From: Gammaproteobacteria bacterium
GTDB taxonomy: Bacteria > Pseudomonadota > Gammaproteobacteria > Burkholderiales > Gallionellaceae
Length of the DNA stretch: 64,000 bases
NCBI GenBank assembly: GCA_018813765.1
Contig: JAHJBC010000001.1
Coordinates: 1 to 64,000 of the forward strand
Direction of reading: 5' to 3'
Part shown: positions 26,244 through 35,202 of the stretch, in pieces
Layout: each line of letters starts with the position of its first letter
Numbering within the stretch: position 1 is the first letter of the stretch
Position numbers and translations under genes: made by a program
The notes under the pieces: model-generated
What the model was told of the DNA's origin: nothing
Seen by the model: only the letters and a program-made list of their open reading frames with translations
The model's database searches: none

Positions 26244-27529
26244 ACGAGTTGCTCGCAACTTCCGTCTTGCCCACGACCTACTCGGTCAAGAGTTTCTTGT
26301 TCGACTTCATTTTTTATTACCCGTTCTTCATGTCCTATCTGTGGATGTCCGGCGCGGTCTTTTATTACATCCGTTTTGAACGGCACTACGTCAATCGGAC
26401 AACCCCGCCGGAACTGGAAACCCATCCCGGCGTCGCGCTCGTCATCCCGTGCCACAACGAAGAAGACAATGTGATCGAAACGGTCACGCAGTTGTTCAAG
26501 CAGAACTATCCGGATTTCGAGATCATCGCCATCAACGACGGCAGCACCGACCGCACCCAGGAGATCCTTGCCGATCTGGCCAGGCAGGATAAACGCCTGC
26601 GCGTCATCCATCAGGTCAAGAACCAGGGCAAGGCATCCGGCCTGAACCTGGCCGCATTGCTCACCGACAAGGAATTCCTTTTCTGCATCGATGGCGACTG
26701 CCTGCTCGACGAAAATGCCGTCGCCTGGATGATGCAGCATTTCATCAGCAGCCCGCGCGTAGGCGCAGTGACCGGCAACCCGAGGATACGCAATCGCTCT
26801 TCCCTGCTCGGCAAGATCCAGGTGGGAGAATTCTCGTCCATCATCGGGTTGATCAAACGCTCGCAGCGGGTCTACGGCCGCTTATTCACCGTATCCGGCG
26901 TGATCGCCGCGTTCCGCAAATCGGCCCTGCACGACATCGGCTACTGGAGCACCGAGATGCTGACCGATGACATCGACGTCAGCTGGAAAATGCAACTCGC
27001 GCATTGGGACATCCGCTTTGAACCAAAAGCGCTGTGCTGGATACTCATGCCCGAGACCCTTTCCGGGCTATGGAAGCAACGGCTGCGCTGGGCGATGGGC
27101 GGCGTCCAGACCTGGATGAAATATTTTCCAACCATGTTCATCTGGAAGAAACGCCGCATGTGGATGGTGTTCCTCGAATTCCTGACCAGCCTGATCTGGT
27201 CGTACTTCATCGCCGCCGTGATCTTTCTGTCGCTGATCTGCATGGTGCTGCCGGTACCGGAATTCCTCTACGTCCCGCCACCCTATCCGGGCTGGAATGG
27301 CGTGGTCCTGGGCTTCACCTGCATGCTGCAGATCTCGGTCAGCATGTATCTAGATTCAAAATATGACAGAGGACTGTGGAAGATCTATTTCTGGATGATC
27401 TGGTACCCGCTGATCTACTGGGTGCTGAATGTAATGACCATGGTCGTCGCCGTTCCCAAAACGCTCATGCGCAACAACAAGCAACACGCAACCTGGGTCA
27501 GTCCCGACAGAGGGCTGAAGAAACTGTGA
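26240..27529 (+). CDS. pgaC: Poly-beta-1,6-N-acetylglucosamine synthase PgaC
   Basis: A 429-residue inner-membrane family-2 glycosyltransferase that polymerises UDP-GlcNAc. One membrane segment precedes the catalytic domain (residues 25-48). Catalytic motifs are INDGSTDRT, CIDGDCLLDENA, MLTDDIDVSWKMQ and QRLRWAMGG (QxxRW). Three C-terminal hydrophobic segments follow from about residue 310. The start overlaps the end of pgaB by 4 bases, and its stop overlaps the GTG of pgaD. Confidence 0.95.
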   Translation: MNELLATSVLPTTYSVKSFLFDFIFYYPFFMSYLWMSGAVFYYIRFERHYVNRTTPPELETHPGVALVIPCHNEEDNVIETVTQLFKQNYPDFEIIAINDGSTDRTQEILADLARQDKRLRVIHQVKNQGKASGLNLAALLTDKEFLFCIDGDCLLDENAVAWMMQHFISSPRVGAVTGNPRIRNRSSLLGKIQVGEFSSIIGLIKRSQRVYGRLFTVSGVIAAFRKSALHDIGYWSTEMLTDDIDVSWKMQLAHWDIRFEPKALCWILMPETLSGLWKQRLRWAMGGVQTWMKYFPTMFIWKKRRMWMVFLEFLTSLIWSYFIAAVIFLSLICMVLPVPEFLYVPPPYPGWNGVVLGFTCMLQISVSMYLDSKYDRGLWKIYFWMIWYPLIYWVLNVMTMVVAVPKTLMRNNKQHATWVSPDRGLKKL

Positions 27530-27957
27530 ACCGGTTCATCATCGATCATCCGGAGTGGCAAAAGCCGAAGGACAAATATGTCTTCGGCTTCATCACGCTT
27601 GGTTTCTGGATGCTGTGGATCTACCTCTGGCTGCCGCTGTTGAGCCTGCTTGCCTGGATCCTGGGATTCAAGATATTCCACCTCCAGATGATCGAGATGA
27701 AAGGGTATGAGGGCCTGCTCAGCCTGCTGGGAGGATATCTGTTAGTCATCCTGCTCATGTCGGGAAGTTTGTACGTTTGGGCCAGCTACAACATCTACCG
27801 CTTCAGCGGAATGAGCCGCAGAGTCCCGCGACCTTTGGTCTCTCTTGAAGCGCAAGCCAAAATTCTTAAAGCATCGCCCGACGAACTTGCAAAGTGGCAG
27901 CAGTCGCAGATGATCATTGTCGAGCACGGAAAGATACATGCTGGCATAGACAAGTAA
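27526..27957 (+). CDS. pgaD: PNAG biosynthesis accessory protein PgaD
   Basis: A 143-residue protein with two hydrophobic segments (about residues 19-45 and 63-88), the size and topology of PgaD, which forms a c-di-GMP-responsive complex with PgaC. The start is the GTG at 27526 in GTGA overlap with the pgaC stop (VNRFIIDHPEWQKPKDKYV); an open frame further upstream lies inside pgaC and is not used. The tail is charged and cytoplasmic. Confidence 0.88.
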   Translation: MNRFIIDHPEWQKPKDKYVFGFITLGFWMLWIYLWLPLLSLLAWILGFKIFHLQMIEMKGYEGLLSLLGGYLLVILLMSGSLYVWASYNIYRFSGMSRRVPRPLVSLEAQAKILKASPDELAKWQQSQMIIVEHGKIHAGIDK

Positions 27958-28159
27958 CATTGCCGAGAGCGGACCCGCGGCTTCGCACGCGGATCGACAA
28001 ATACGAGACGTCGAGGGAAATGGCGGAAAGGGCGGGGTTTGTTGAAATTGTGGAGATGCTGGATTGACGCAGAGGAACTGAACCGATAGTCAAAACAATT
28101 CGACTCCGGCACATTCCGTACGACTCCGGTGCATTTTTTATTTGTCAGGGGAAAAAAGC

Positions 28160-28867
28160 ATGCCCACTTGGAATATCGACGAAGCAAGAACTCTGGTCGC
28201 AGCCTTGCATGGAAAGAAGCAATCCTTGTTAGCGCACCAAAGTATGACCTCAACAATTGATCGTCTGGATTATGCCCGGTATCACTATCGCAATATTTTG
28301 AACCTATTCCATAAACATATCGAAAAACATCAGTCACCCATGGATTTCTTTAAAGCATCGATTAAGAACATGGGAGATGATGAAGAAAATGAGCTTTACA
28401 AGTGTATCGGCGCGCATGTCATAGCTTGTGTTCAAAGCCTGCATTCGATAGCCGATATTTATTCGCACGCTATTTACTATGCGCTTGGCTACAACCTAGC
28501 GCCATCGCCATTATTGGAAGATAAGATCTATTTGAATGCCGTTAAGAACAAACTAACAAACACCCAAGAACATCAACACCTCGCTCAAAGTTTGAGCTCT
28601 TTCTCCTCGAATGCGGATTTTACTTACCTTGATGCACTGTCCAATCACAGCAAGCATAGTAGCCTTATTCGGCCAGCAATCTTTGTTGATTTAACCGGCA
28701 AACAATTGGACCCATACACCCTTGAGTTTGATGACTTCGTATATAAAACTACCCAGTATCCACGACGCGCAATTCTTTCTTTTCTTCAGCAGGAAATCGA
28801 TCGGCAGTCCTTGTGCATCATTGAACTAGGTAATGAACTGAATGTAGCGCTTAGATCTGCCCGCTGA
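28160..28867 (+). CDS. AT-richer orphan protein of unknown function
   Basis: I do not recognise this 235-residue, mostly helical soluble protein. The start is the ATG at 28160, with aggggaaaaaagc as ribosome site; a TTG six codons upstream is less likely. Its codon use is more AT-rich than its neighbours, and it is bordered by repeats on the right, which suggests acquisition by transfer. A helical core with HYRNILNLFHKHIEKH and SNHSKHSSLIRP faintly recalls HEPN-type domains, but no defining RxxxxH catalytic motif is evident. No partner gene such as a nucleotidyltransferase is adjacent. Confidence 0.7.
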   Translation: MPTWNIDEARTLVAALHGKKQSLLAHQSMTSTIDRLDYARYHYRNILNLFHKHIEKHQSPMDFFKASIKNMGDDEENELYKCIGAHVIACVQSLHSIADIYSHAIYYALGYNLAPSPLLEDKIYLNAVKNKLTNTQEHQHLAQSLSSFSSNADFTYLDALSNHSKHSSLIRPAIFVDLTGKQLDPYTLEFDDFVYKTTQYPRRAILSFLQQEIDRQSLCIIELGNELNVALRSAR

Positions 28868-28904
28868 CTCAGTATCACCAATATGAATTTAAGGAAGCTC
28901 ACGC

Positions 28905-28987
28905 AAGGCGCAATAACCAACGGGCATTGCGCCGCATGAAGGTCACCAATACATCTGGTGCAATGCGCTACGCTTATTGCACCCTAC
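28905..28987. repeat. Intergenic repeat with GCAAT words
   Basis: The stretch has inverted words aaggcgcaata / gcgcattgcacc-like (ggcgcaataacc, gggcattgcgcc, ggtgcaatgcgctacgctta). This type of sequence (..gtgcaatgcgctacgcttattgcacc..) is a common dispersed repeat in proteobacteria. It has no coding content. Confidence 0.6.
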
Positions 28988-29012
28988 ATTAGGATTGTGG
29001 TTCATAGTCGAG

Positions 29013-29047
29013 AAGGGTGGGCACAAGGTGCCCACCCTTTGTTTTTG
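29013..29047 (+). terminator. Strong hairpin with T-run
   Basis: The stem aagggtgggcac / gtgcccaccctt with loop aag is followed by tgtttttg. It can terminate the orphan gene at 28160, although it lies 145 bases beyond the stop codon. Confidence 0.65.
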
Positions 29048-29076
29048 ATTTTCGCTTTTACTTTCCCCTGTGCGCC

Positions 29077-29270
29077 GCCGAGTAGCGCAGGCGGGTCAGG
29101 AGATTTCGGCGAGGACTGTCTGAGCGCGCAGCGCGAGTTCCGCAGCCGCCTGACCAGTCGAGCAACGCAGGGAACCCCGAAGGGGCGGCGCACCGGGGGC
29201 GCCCTCTTTTGGTTACTTTTCTCGGCAAGACGAGAAAAGTAACTTGCTGTCGGGCAACCCCCGACGGTGT
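29077..29270. repeat. Dispersed repeat, copy 2
   Basis: This is the fuller copy of the repeat at the window's left edge. It adds an inverted pair on the left (gcaggcgggtcaggag against ccgcctgacc) before gagcaacgcagggaacccc. The right part has the acttttctcg / cgagaaaagt hairpin. It lies between the orphan gene and livF. Confidence 0.8.
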
Positions 29271-29309
29271 TAGTTTTGAATTGAAAAATGAGCGCTGAAT
29301 CTGTTCATG

Positions 29310-29333
29310 CTTCGACAAGCTCAGCACGAACGG
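29310..29333. repeat. Short repeat of the cttcgacaagctcagcacga type
   Basis: This 24-base unit is a widespread REP-like sequence. It lies 12 bases beyond the livF stop and is related to the insert found inside tatD at 2376-2399. Confidence 0.6.
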
Positions 29334-29345
29334 AATGGTAGAAAC

Positions 29346-30065
<720 letters not shown>

Positions 30066-30084
30066 ATCGAAACCTCACATACGT

Positions 30085-30212
30085 CGTCACACCGGCGAAG
30101 GCCGGTGTCCAGTTGATTCGATAATTTCCCACGCAGTGGGGCAAAACCCCGGCTTTGTCTGCTTCGCAGATTTTTTAAAATTGCTGGATTCCGGCCTTCG
30201 CCGGAATGACGG
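30085..30212. repeat. Composite inverted-repeat element, copy C
   Basis: The left end (cgtcacaccggcgaaggccg) and right end (ggattccggccttcgccgga) are inverted and imperfect. The core has the hairpin cccacgcagtggg followed by gcaaaa, like the core hairpins of copies B and D. It lies inside the liv operon between livG and livF. Confidence 0.8.
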
Positions 30213-30238
30213 GTCAAAATTATTGTGGTGATCATATT

Positions 30239-30303
30239 TCGCCCCTCACCCCAACCCCTCTCCCGCTTGCGGGCGATAACCAGCGACTTGCCCGCTTGCG
30301 GGC
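30239..30303. repeat. Repeat overlapping the end of livG
   Basis: The sequence cccctcaccccaacccctct followed by cccgcttgcgggc, and a second cccgcttgcgggc shortly after, is the common 'ctcaccccaacccctctccc' type of repeat. It encodes the last part of LivG and its stop codon. Confidence 0.7.
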
Positions 30304-31115
30304 TTAGTCGAATGGCTAGTAGTTCCATCAGGGGCTTCTGTTGTTTCGCCGCCGAGATAAGCGGCGATCACGGCCGGGTCGCGGCGCACTTCTTCGGGGG
30401 CGCCTTCGGCGATCTTTTTGCCGTAGTCCAGCACCGCAACCCGATCACATAACCCCATGATGAGTTTGACGTCGTGTTCGATGAGCAGGATGGTGATGCC
30501 GCTGGCACGGATCTTTTGCAGCAGGGCTTTCAGCGCGACGGTCTCGGTGGCGTTCATGCCGGCGGCGGGTTCGTCGAGCGCGAGCAGTTTGGGTTCGGTG
30601 GCGAGGGCGCGGGCGATCTCGAGGCGGCGCTGTTCGCCGTAGGAGAGATGTTTGGCCAGCGTCTGATGTGCGGCGCTGATGCCGACATAGTCCAGCAGTT
30701 CACGCGCGCGCTGTACGGTGGCACGCTCTTCGGCGCGGGCGGCGGCATTGCGCGTGAGCGCACCCCAGATGCCGGTGCGCGTGCGCAGGTGACGGCCGAC
30801 CATAATGTTTTCCAGCGCACTCATGTTGGCGAACAGGCGGATGTTCTGGAACGTGCGCGCGATGCCGGCTTGCGCCAGCAGGTGCGGCTTGCAGCGGGTG
30901 TAGCTTTGTCCGGCGAATTGGAAACCACCGCTGTCGAGCTGATACAAGCCGGTGACGACGTTGAACAGCGTGGTCTTGCCCGCGCCGTTGGGGCCGATGA
31001 GGCCGTAAATGTCGCCGCGATGGATGTGCAACGACACGTCGGCCAGCGCAGTCACGCCACCGAAGTGTTTGCCGACATTGGTAAGTTCCAGCAGACGATT
31101 ACTTGGAGGCGTCAT
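30246..31115 (-). CDS. livG: Branched-chain amino-acid ABC transporter ATPase LivG
   Basis: A 289-residue ATPase with Walker A GPNGAGKTTLFNVVTG, signature LSYGEQRRLEIARAL and Walker B LLALDEPAAGMNATE. The start is the ATG at 31115 (MTPPSNRLLELTNVGKHFGG), which overlaps the livM end by 17 bases; a longer frame upstream lies in livM. The protein normally ends near AYLGG, but here a tail of about 33 residues follows (ETTEAPDGTTSHSTKPASGQ and beyond), the last part of it encoded by repeat DNA. The core is intact, so it is probably functional. Confidence 0.93.
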   Translation of the reverse strand: MTPPSNRLLELTNVGKHFGGVTALADVSLHIHRGDIYGLIGPNGAGKTTLFNVVTGLYQLDSGGFQFAGQSYTRCKPHLLAQAGIARTFQNIRLFANMSALENIMVGRHLRTRTGIWGALTRNAAARAEERATVQRARELLDYVGISAAHQTLAKHLSYGEQRRLEIARALATEPKLLALDEPAAGMNATETVALKALLQKIRASGITILLIEHDVKLIMGLCDRVAVLDYGKKIAEGAPEEVRRDPAVIAAYLGGETTEAPDGTTSHSTKPASGQVAGYRPQAGEGLG

Positions 31116-32193
31116 AGACCGTCTCCTGCTCTTGGTGCAACACACTGTCGTCGGCATCGAATTCGCGGCGACGTTGCGTGGAAGGCCATATCCCGGCGGG
31201 ACGCCACAGCATGACCAGTATCAGCGCGAGGCCGAACATCAGCATGCGCAAACTTTCCGGATCGACCACGACTTTGCCCAGCAACATTTGCTGCACCGGT
31301 CCCGCCGCATTGCGGAACAGTTCCGGCAGCGCCACCAGCAGCACGCCGCCCAGCACCACGCCGCCGACATTGCCCATGCCGCCCAGCACGACCATGCACA
31401 GCACCATGATGGATTCCATGAGGCTGAAACTCTCCGGGCTGACGAAACCCTGGAAGCCCGCGAACAATCCGCCGGAGATGCCGCCGAAGGTGGCGCCCAT
31501 GGCGAAGGCGAGCAGTTTGATGTTGCGCGTGTTGATGCCCATCGCCGACGCGGCGACTTCGTCCTCGCGTATCGCCACCCAGGCGCGGCCGATGCGCGAA
31601 TCTTCCAGGCGGCGCGAAACGAAGATCACCAGCAGGGTGAAGCCGAGGAACAGGTAGTAATGCAGGTGCACGTCGTCCACACGCAGCCCTAACCATTCAT
31701 AAGAACTGCCGAAGGAGAAGCCGCCGATCTGCAGCGGGTCGATGGCACTGATACCTTGCGGGCCGTTGGTGATGTTGACCGGCGCGTTGAGGTTGTTGAG
31801 GAAGATGCGGATGATCTCGCCGAAACCGAGCGTGACGATGGCGAGGTAGTCGCCGCGCAACTTGAGCGTGGGCGCGCCGAGAAGCACGCCGAAGCCGCAG
31901 GCGATGAGCGCACCCAGCGGCAGCACCACGTACATCGGCCAGTGCAGACCGAACTGCGGCGAGCCGAGCAAGGCGTAGGTGTAGGCGCCCACGGCGAAGA
32001 ACGCGATGTAGCCCAAGTCGAGCAGACCCGCGTAGCCGACCACGATGTTGAGGCCGAGCGCCAGCATGATGTAGAGCAAGGCAAAGTCGGCGATGCGCAC
32101 CCAGCCGTGACCGAACAGCGCGTCGATGATGAAGGGCAGCGCCAGCAGGGCGATGGCAAGGGTGAGGTGGCCGGAGGAACGGTGCAGTTTCAT
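31099..32193 (-). CDS. livM: Branched-chain amino-acid ABC transporter permease LivM
   Basis: A 364-residue inner-membrane permease with about 9-10 hydrophobic segments. Family marks are YIMLALGLNIVVGYAGLLDL near residue 40, the loop LRGDYLAIVTLGFGEIIRI, and SRIGRAWVAIREDEVAASAM (the ATPase-contact EAA-like loop). The C-terminus is a polar tail after WRPAGIWPS. It pairs with LivH to form the channel. The gap to livH contains a repeat. Confidence 0.93.
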   Translation of the reverse strand: MKLHRSSGHLTLAIALLALPFIIDALFGHGWVRIADFALLYIMLALGLNIVVGYAGLLDLGYIAFFAVGAYTYALLGSPQFGLHWPMYVVLPLGALIACGFGVLLGAPTLKLRGDYLAIVTLGFGEIIRIFLNNLNAPVNITNGPQGISAIDPLQIGGFSFGSSYEWLGLRVDDVHLHYYLFLGFTLLVIFVSRRLEDSRIGRAWVAIREDEVAASAMGINTRNIKLLAFAMGATFGGISGGLFAGFQGFVSPESFSLMESIMVLCMVVLGGMGNVGGVVLGGVLLVALPELFRNAAGPVQQMLLGKVVVDPESLRMLMFGLALILVMLWRPAGIWPSTQRRREFDADDSVLHQEQETVYDASK

Positions 32194-32225
32194 GCGGAAC
32201 CACCCATTCTTCTGAAAGAAACCTC

Positions 32226-32304
32226 AAACCCCTCCCAGCCTCCCCTTGTCAGGGGAGGAGCGGCATCTGCTCTCCCCCTGACAAGGGGGAGTTGGAGGGG
32301 GTTT
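32226..32304. repeat. Inverted repeat between livH and livM
   Basis: The halves aaacccctcccagcctcccc-ttgtcagggg and ccccctgacaagggggagtt-ggagggggttt are inverted copies around a short centre. This is another class of dispersed repeat, different from the attccgg elements, and it lies inside the liv operon. Confidence 0.8.
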
Positions 32305-32326
32305 AGATCTGATGAGTTATCTGGCT

Positions 32327-33250
32327 TCATGCGCGCTCCGCCAGTTTCTCGCCGAGCAGGCCGGACGGTCGGAACACCAGCACCGCGATCAGCACGAAGA
32401 ACGCGAACACGTCCTGGTAGTGGCTGCCGAGGAACCCGCCGGTGAGGTCGCCGATGTAGCCCGCGCCCAGGCTCTCGATCAGGCCCAGCAGCACGCCGCC
32501 CAGCATCGCACCGCGCAGGTTGCCGATGCCGCCGAGCACGGCAGCGGTGAAGGCCTTGAGACCGAGCATGAAGCCCATGTAGTAATGCACGATGCCGTAG
32601 TTGGCGCTGACCATGAAGCCCGCGATGGCGGCGAGCGCGGAACCGAGCATGAAGGTGACGGAGATGACGCGGTTGATGTCCACGCCCATCAGCGTGGCGG
32701 CGGCGGGATTCTCGGCCACGGCGCGCATAGCGCGACCGGTGCGCGTGTGGTGCACCAGCCACATCAGCCCCGCCATGATGACGAGTGCGACAATGACGAT
32801 GCCGATCTGCACATCGTTCATCACCGCACCGCCGAGGTGGTGCGATGTACTGGTGAACGGCAGGGTGAAGGAATGGTATTCGCGCCCCCAGATCATCATC
32901 GCCAGGTTCTGCAGCACGATGGAGACACCGATGGCTGTGATAAGCGGCGCGAGACGCGGTGCATGGCGCAGCGGACGGTAGGCGATGCGTTCGATGCTGT
33001 AGCCCAGCGCCATGCACACCGCCATCGCGATCATCAGACTGAACAGCACGGCCAGCACGGGCGCGAACGCCGCCGCCAGCAATGCCTGTAAAGCGGTGAG
33101 CGCAATCATCGCGCCTATCATCACCACCTCGCCATGCGCGAAGTTGATGAGGCCGAGGATGCCGTACACCATGGTGTAGCCCAGCGCCACCAGCGCATAT
33201 ACGCTGCCTTGCACCAGACCGTTGATGATTTGCTGGAAGAAGATATCCAC
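32327..33250 (-). CDS. livH: Branched-chain amino-acid ABC transporter permease LivH
   Basis: A 307-residue inner-membrane permease with about 8 hydrophobic segments. It has the family N-terminus INGLVQGSVYALVALGYTMV, FAHGEVVMIGA, and the ATPase-contact region RTGRAMRAVAENPAAATLMG. The start is a GTG at 33250. The composite repeat D ends only 8 bases upstream, so the ribosome-binding region is partly repeat DNA and no strong Shine-Dalgarno is visible. Confidence 0.93.
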   Translation of the reverse strand: MDIFFQQIINGLVQGSVYALVALGYTMVYGILGLINFAHGEVVMIGAMIALTALQALLAAAFAPVLAVLFSLMIAMAVCMALGYSIERIAYRPLRHAPRLAPLITAIGVSIVLQNLAMMIWGREYHSFTLPFTSTSHHLGGAVMNDVQIGIVIVALVIMAGLMWLVHHTRTGRAMRAVAENPAAATLMGVDINRVISVTFMLGSALAAIAGFMVSANYGIVHYYMGFMLGLKAFTAAVLGGIGNLRGAMLGGVLLGLIESLGAGYIGDLTGGFLGSHYQDVFAFFVLIAVLVFRPSGLLGEKLAERA

Positions 33251-33258
33251 GACCGATC

Positions 33259-33374
33259 CGTCATTCCGGCGCAGGCCGGAATCCAGTCAACAAAACAATC
33301 CCCGGCAACGCGGGGACAAAATCAAAAGCATATTGGAAAAAACCGCTGGATTCCGGCCTACGCCGGAATGACGG
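33259..33374. repeat. Composite inverted-repeat element, copy D
   Basis: Terminal inverted repeats (cattccggcgcaggccggaa / ttccggcctacgccggaatg) flank a core with the hairpin ccccggcaacgcgggg followed by acaaaat and then aagcatattg. It occupies nearly all of the gap between livK and livH and may form a hairpin that changes the livK:livH transcript ratio. Confidence 0.85.
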
Positions 33375-33391
33375 ACGCTTGAAAAGCGCCA

Positions 33392-34564
33392 TCAGTGTGC
33401 TGCGGGCGCACCGCCCAGGGTCTGCACGACTTGCCATTTGCCCTGGCGCGCCTGATAAAGGGTGACTGCGCCGCCCTTGATGTCGCCCTTCTCGTCGAAC
33501 GCGAGCTTCGCGGTCACGCCGTCGAGTTCGACCTTGCCGATCTCCGGCAGGTATTTGGCGGGTTCGGCCGAGCCGGCTTTCTGCATCGCGGCGATCATCA
33601 CGTTGACCGCGTCGTAGCAGTACGGCGCGTAGAGCTGGATGGGTTGCTTGAAGCGAGCCTCATAACGTTGCGAGAAATCGCGTCCGCTCGGCATCACATC
33701 CAGCGGCACACCGGGCAAGGAAGCATAGGTTCCTTCGACGGCCGCTCCGGCGAGGTCGATCAGTTTGGGCGTGTAGCCGCCGTCGCCCATCATGAATTGC
33801 GTCTTCATGCCGAGAGAGCGCAATTGCTTGACCATCGGCACGCCCTGCGGGTCCATGCCGCCGAAGAACAGCAACTCGGGCTGTTTGCCCTTGATCGAGG
33901 TCAGCACGGCGGTGAAGTCCACAGACCGGTCGGTGGTGTATTCGCGCGCGATGATCTTCGCGCCGTTGGCTTCGGCCGATTTGACGAACTCGTCCGCCAG
34001 CCCTTGTCCATAAGCCGTGCGGTCGTCGATCACTGCGATGTTCTTGAGTCCCAGCACCTTGACGGCGAACTCGCCCAGCGCCTTGCCCTGCTGAGCGTCG
34101 TTGGTCATCACGCGGAACGCGGTGTTGTAACCCTGAGCGGTGAATTTGACCGCGGTGGCGGAGGGCGAGATCTGCGGAATGCCGTTCTTGAAGTAGATGG
34201 AGGAAGCGGGGATGCTGGTGCCGGAATTGAGGTGGCCGATGACGCCGTTCACTTTGGCATCGACCAGTTTCTGCGCCACGATGGTCGCGGTCTTGGGGTC
34301 GGTCTGGTCGTCTTCACTCAGCAGTTCGAAGCGCGCCTTTTTGCCGCCGATCAGTACGCCCTTGGCGTTGGCGTCGTCGATGGCCATGCGTGTGCCGTAT
34401 TCGTTGTCCTTGCCGATATGGGCCTGCGGGCCGGTGAGCGGGCCAGCGGCACCGATCCTGATCACCAGCTCATCGGAAGCTGCGGTCGATGGGGTTTCGG
34501 ATTTTCCGCAGCCGACGAGAGCGATGACCAATGCGCCAAACAATGCAAATTTACGATTCAACAT
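33392..34564 (-). CDS. livK: Branched-chain amino-acid ABC transporter substrate-binding protein LivK
   Basis: A 390-residue type-I periplasmic binding protein. The signal sequence MLNRKFALFGALVIALVGCG has a lipobox (LVGC), so it is probably a lipoprotein tethered to the inner membrane rather than free in the periplasm. Family segments are IGAAGPLTGPQAHIGKDNEY, VNGVIGHLNSGTSIPAS, and AVIDDRTAYGQGLADEF. It heads the livKHMGF unit. The exact ligand cannot be read from the sequence. Confidence 0.93.
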   Translation of the reverse strand: MLNRKFALFGALVIALVGCGKSETPSTAASDELVIRIGAAGPLTGPQAHIGKDNEYGTRMAIDDANAKGVLIGGKKARFELLSEDDQTDPKTATIVAQKLVDAKVNGVIGHLNSGTSIPASSIYFKNGIPQISPSATAVKFTAQGYNTAFRVMTNDAQQGKALGEFAVKVLGLKNIAVIDDRTAYGQGLADEFVKSAEANGAKIIAREYTTDRSVDFTAVLTSIKGKQPELLFFGGMDPQGVPMVKQLRSLGMKTQFMMGDGGYTPKLIDLAGAAVEGTYASLPGVPLDVMPSGRDFSQRYEARFKQPIQLYAPYCYDAVNVMIAAMQKAGSAEPAKYLPEIGKVELDGVTAKLAFDEKGDIKGGAVTLYQARQGKWQVVQTLGGAPAAH

Positions 34565-34648
34565 GCTGGAATCCGGTGGTTAACTAAGGGATGGCCGGAT
34601 TATGCGTAGCCCCCCAACCCTTGTCAATTAAGCCTTTCCGGGCAACAA

Positions 34649-34674
34649 AAAAGCCGACTTGCGTCGGCTTTTCT
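34649..34674 (-). terminator. Terminator after the small cytochrome c gene
   Basis: The stem aaaagccgac / gtcggctttt has loop ttgc. On the minus strand it is followed by ttttttg, so it closes the gene at 34698-35015 and insulates livK. Confidence 0.9.
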
Positions 34675-34697
34675 GGACTTGCTGTGAACCTGAATAA

Positions 34698-35015
34698 TTA
34701 CAGGCTCAAAACCCACTTCACCAGTTCTGCGATATCTGCAGCAGGAACTTTAGGCGAATTGGGCGGCATGGGCATGGTGCCCCAGACGCCGGAACCACCC
34801 TTGGCGACCTTGGCTTCCAGCTTGGCTTGTGCGCCGGCATCGCCCTTGTACTTCTTGGCCACGTCCATATAAGCCGGGCCAACCATCTTCTTGTCCATCA
34901 TATGGCAGGAAGTGCAAAGGTGCTTCTTGGCCAGCGGATTCATTTCGGCGGCCATTGCGGAACCGGCCACCATCAGGCCCGCTGCTGCAATCATGCTTAC
35001 GATGATAGATTTCAT
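34698..35015 (-). CDS. Periplasmic class I cytochrome c (c551/c552-like)
   Basis: A 105-residue precursor. The signal peptide MKSIIVSMIAAAGLMVAGSA ends at MAAE. The mature protein has the heme motif CTSCH and the Met ligand region in WGTMPMPPNS, typical of small c551-type electron carriers. It shares the segment KVAKGGSGVWG with the product of 35203-35619, so the two are paralogues. It is a single-gene unit with a clear terminator. Confidence 0.93.
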   Translation of the reverse strand: MKSIIVSMIAAAGLMVAGSAMAAEMNPLAKKHLCTSCHMMDKKMVGPAYMDVAKKYKGDAGAQAKLEAKVAKGGSGVWGTMPMPPNSPKVPAADIAELVKWVLSL

Positions 35016-35202
35016 TTTCTCTCCAAATTTAAGTATTAGTTAATAATCCTGTGCTACGAAGGTTCGCCTTCGCCCGCGATTCTAAACAACTCCGTCTACC
35101 TTGCAAACCGAATTTTTCGACGGGTCAAGGCCATAACGCGGCGCTCTGGGTTCCGGTTGACAGGGTGCCAACCTGCAATCCGTTCTGCCAGATTCCACCG
35201 GT

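Noticed and set aside
28142-28159. TTG start six codons before the ATG of the orphan gene.
   Set aside because: The ATG at 28160 has aggggaaaaaagc at the right distance; the TTG has no ribosome site.
28160-28867. A toxin-antitoxin (HEPN-MNT) module at the AT-richer orphan gene.
   Set aside because: No nucleotidyltransferase partner is adjacent and the RxxxxH motif is not clearly present.
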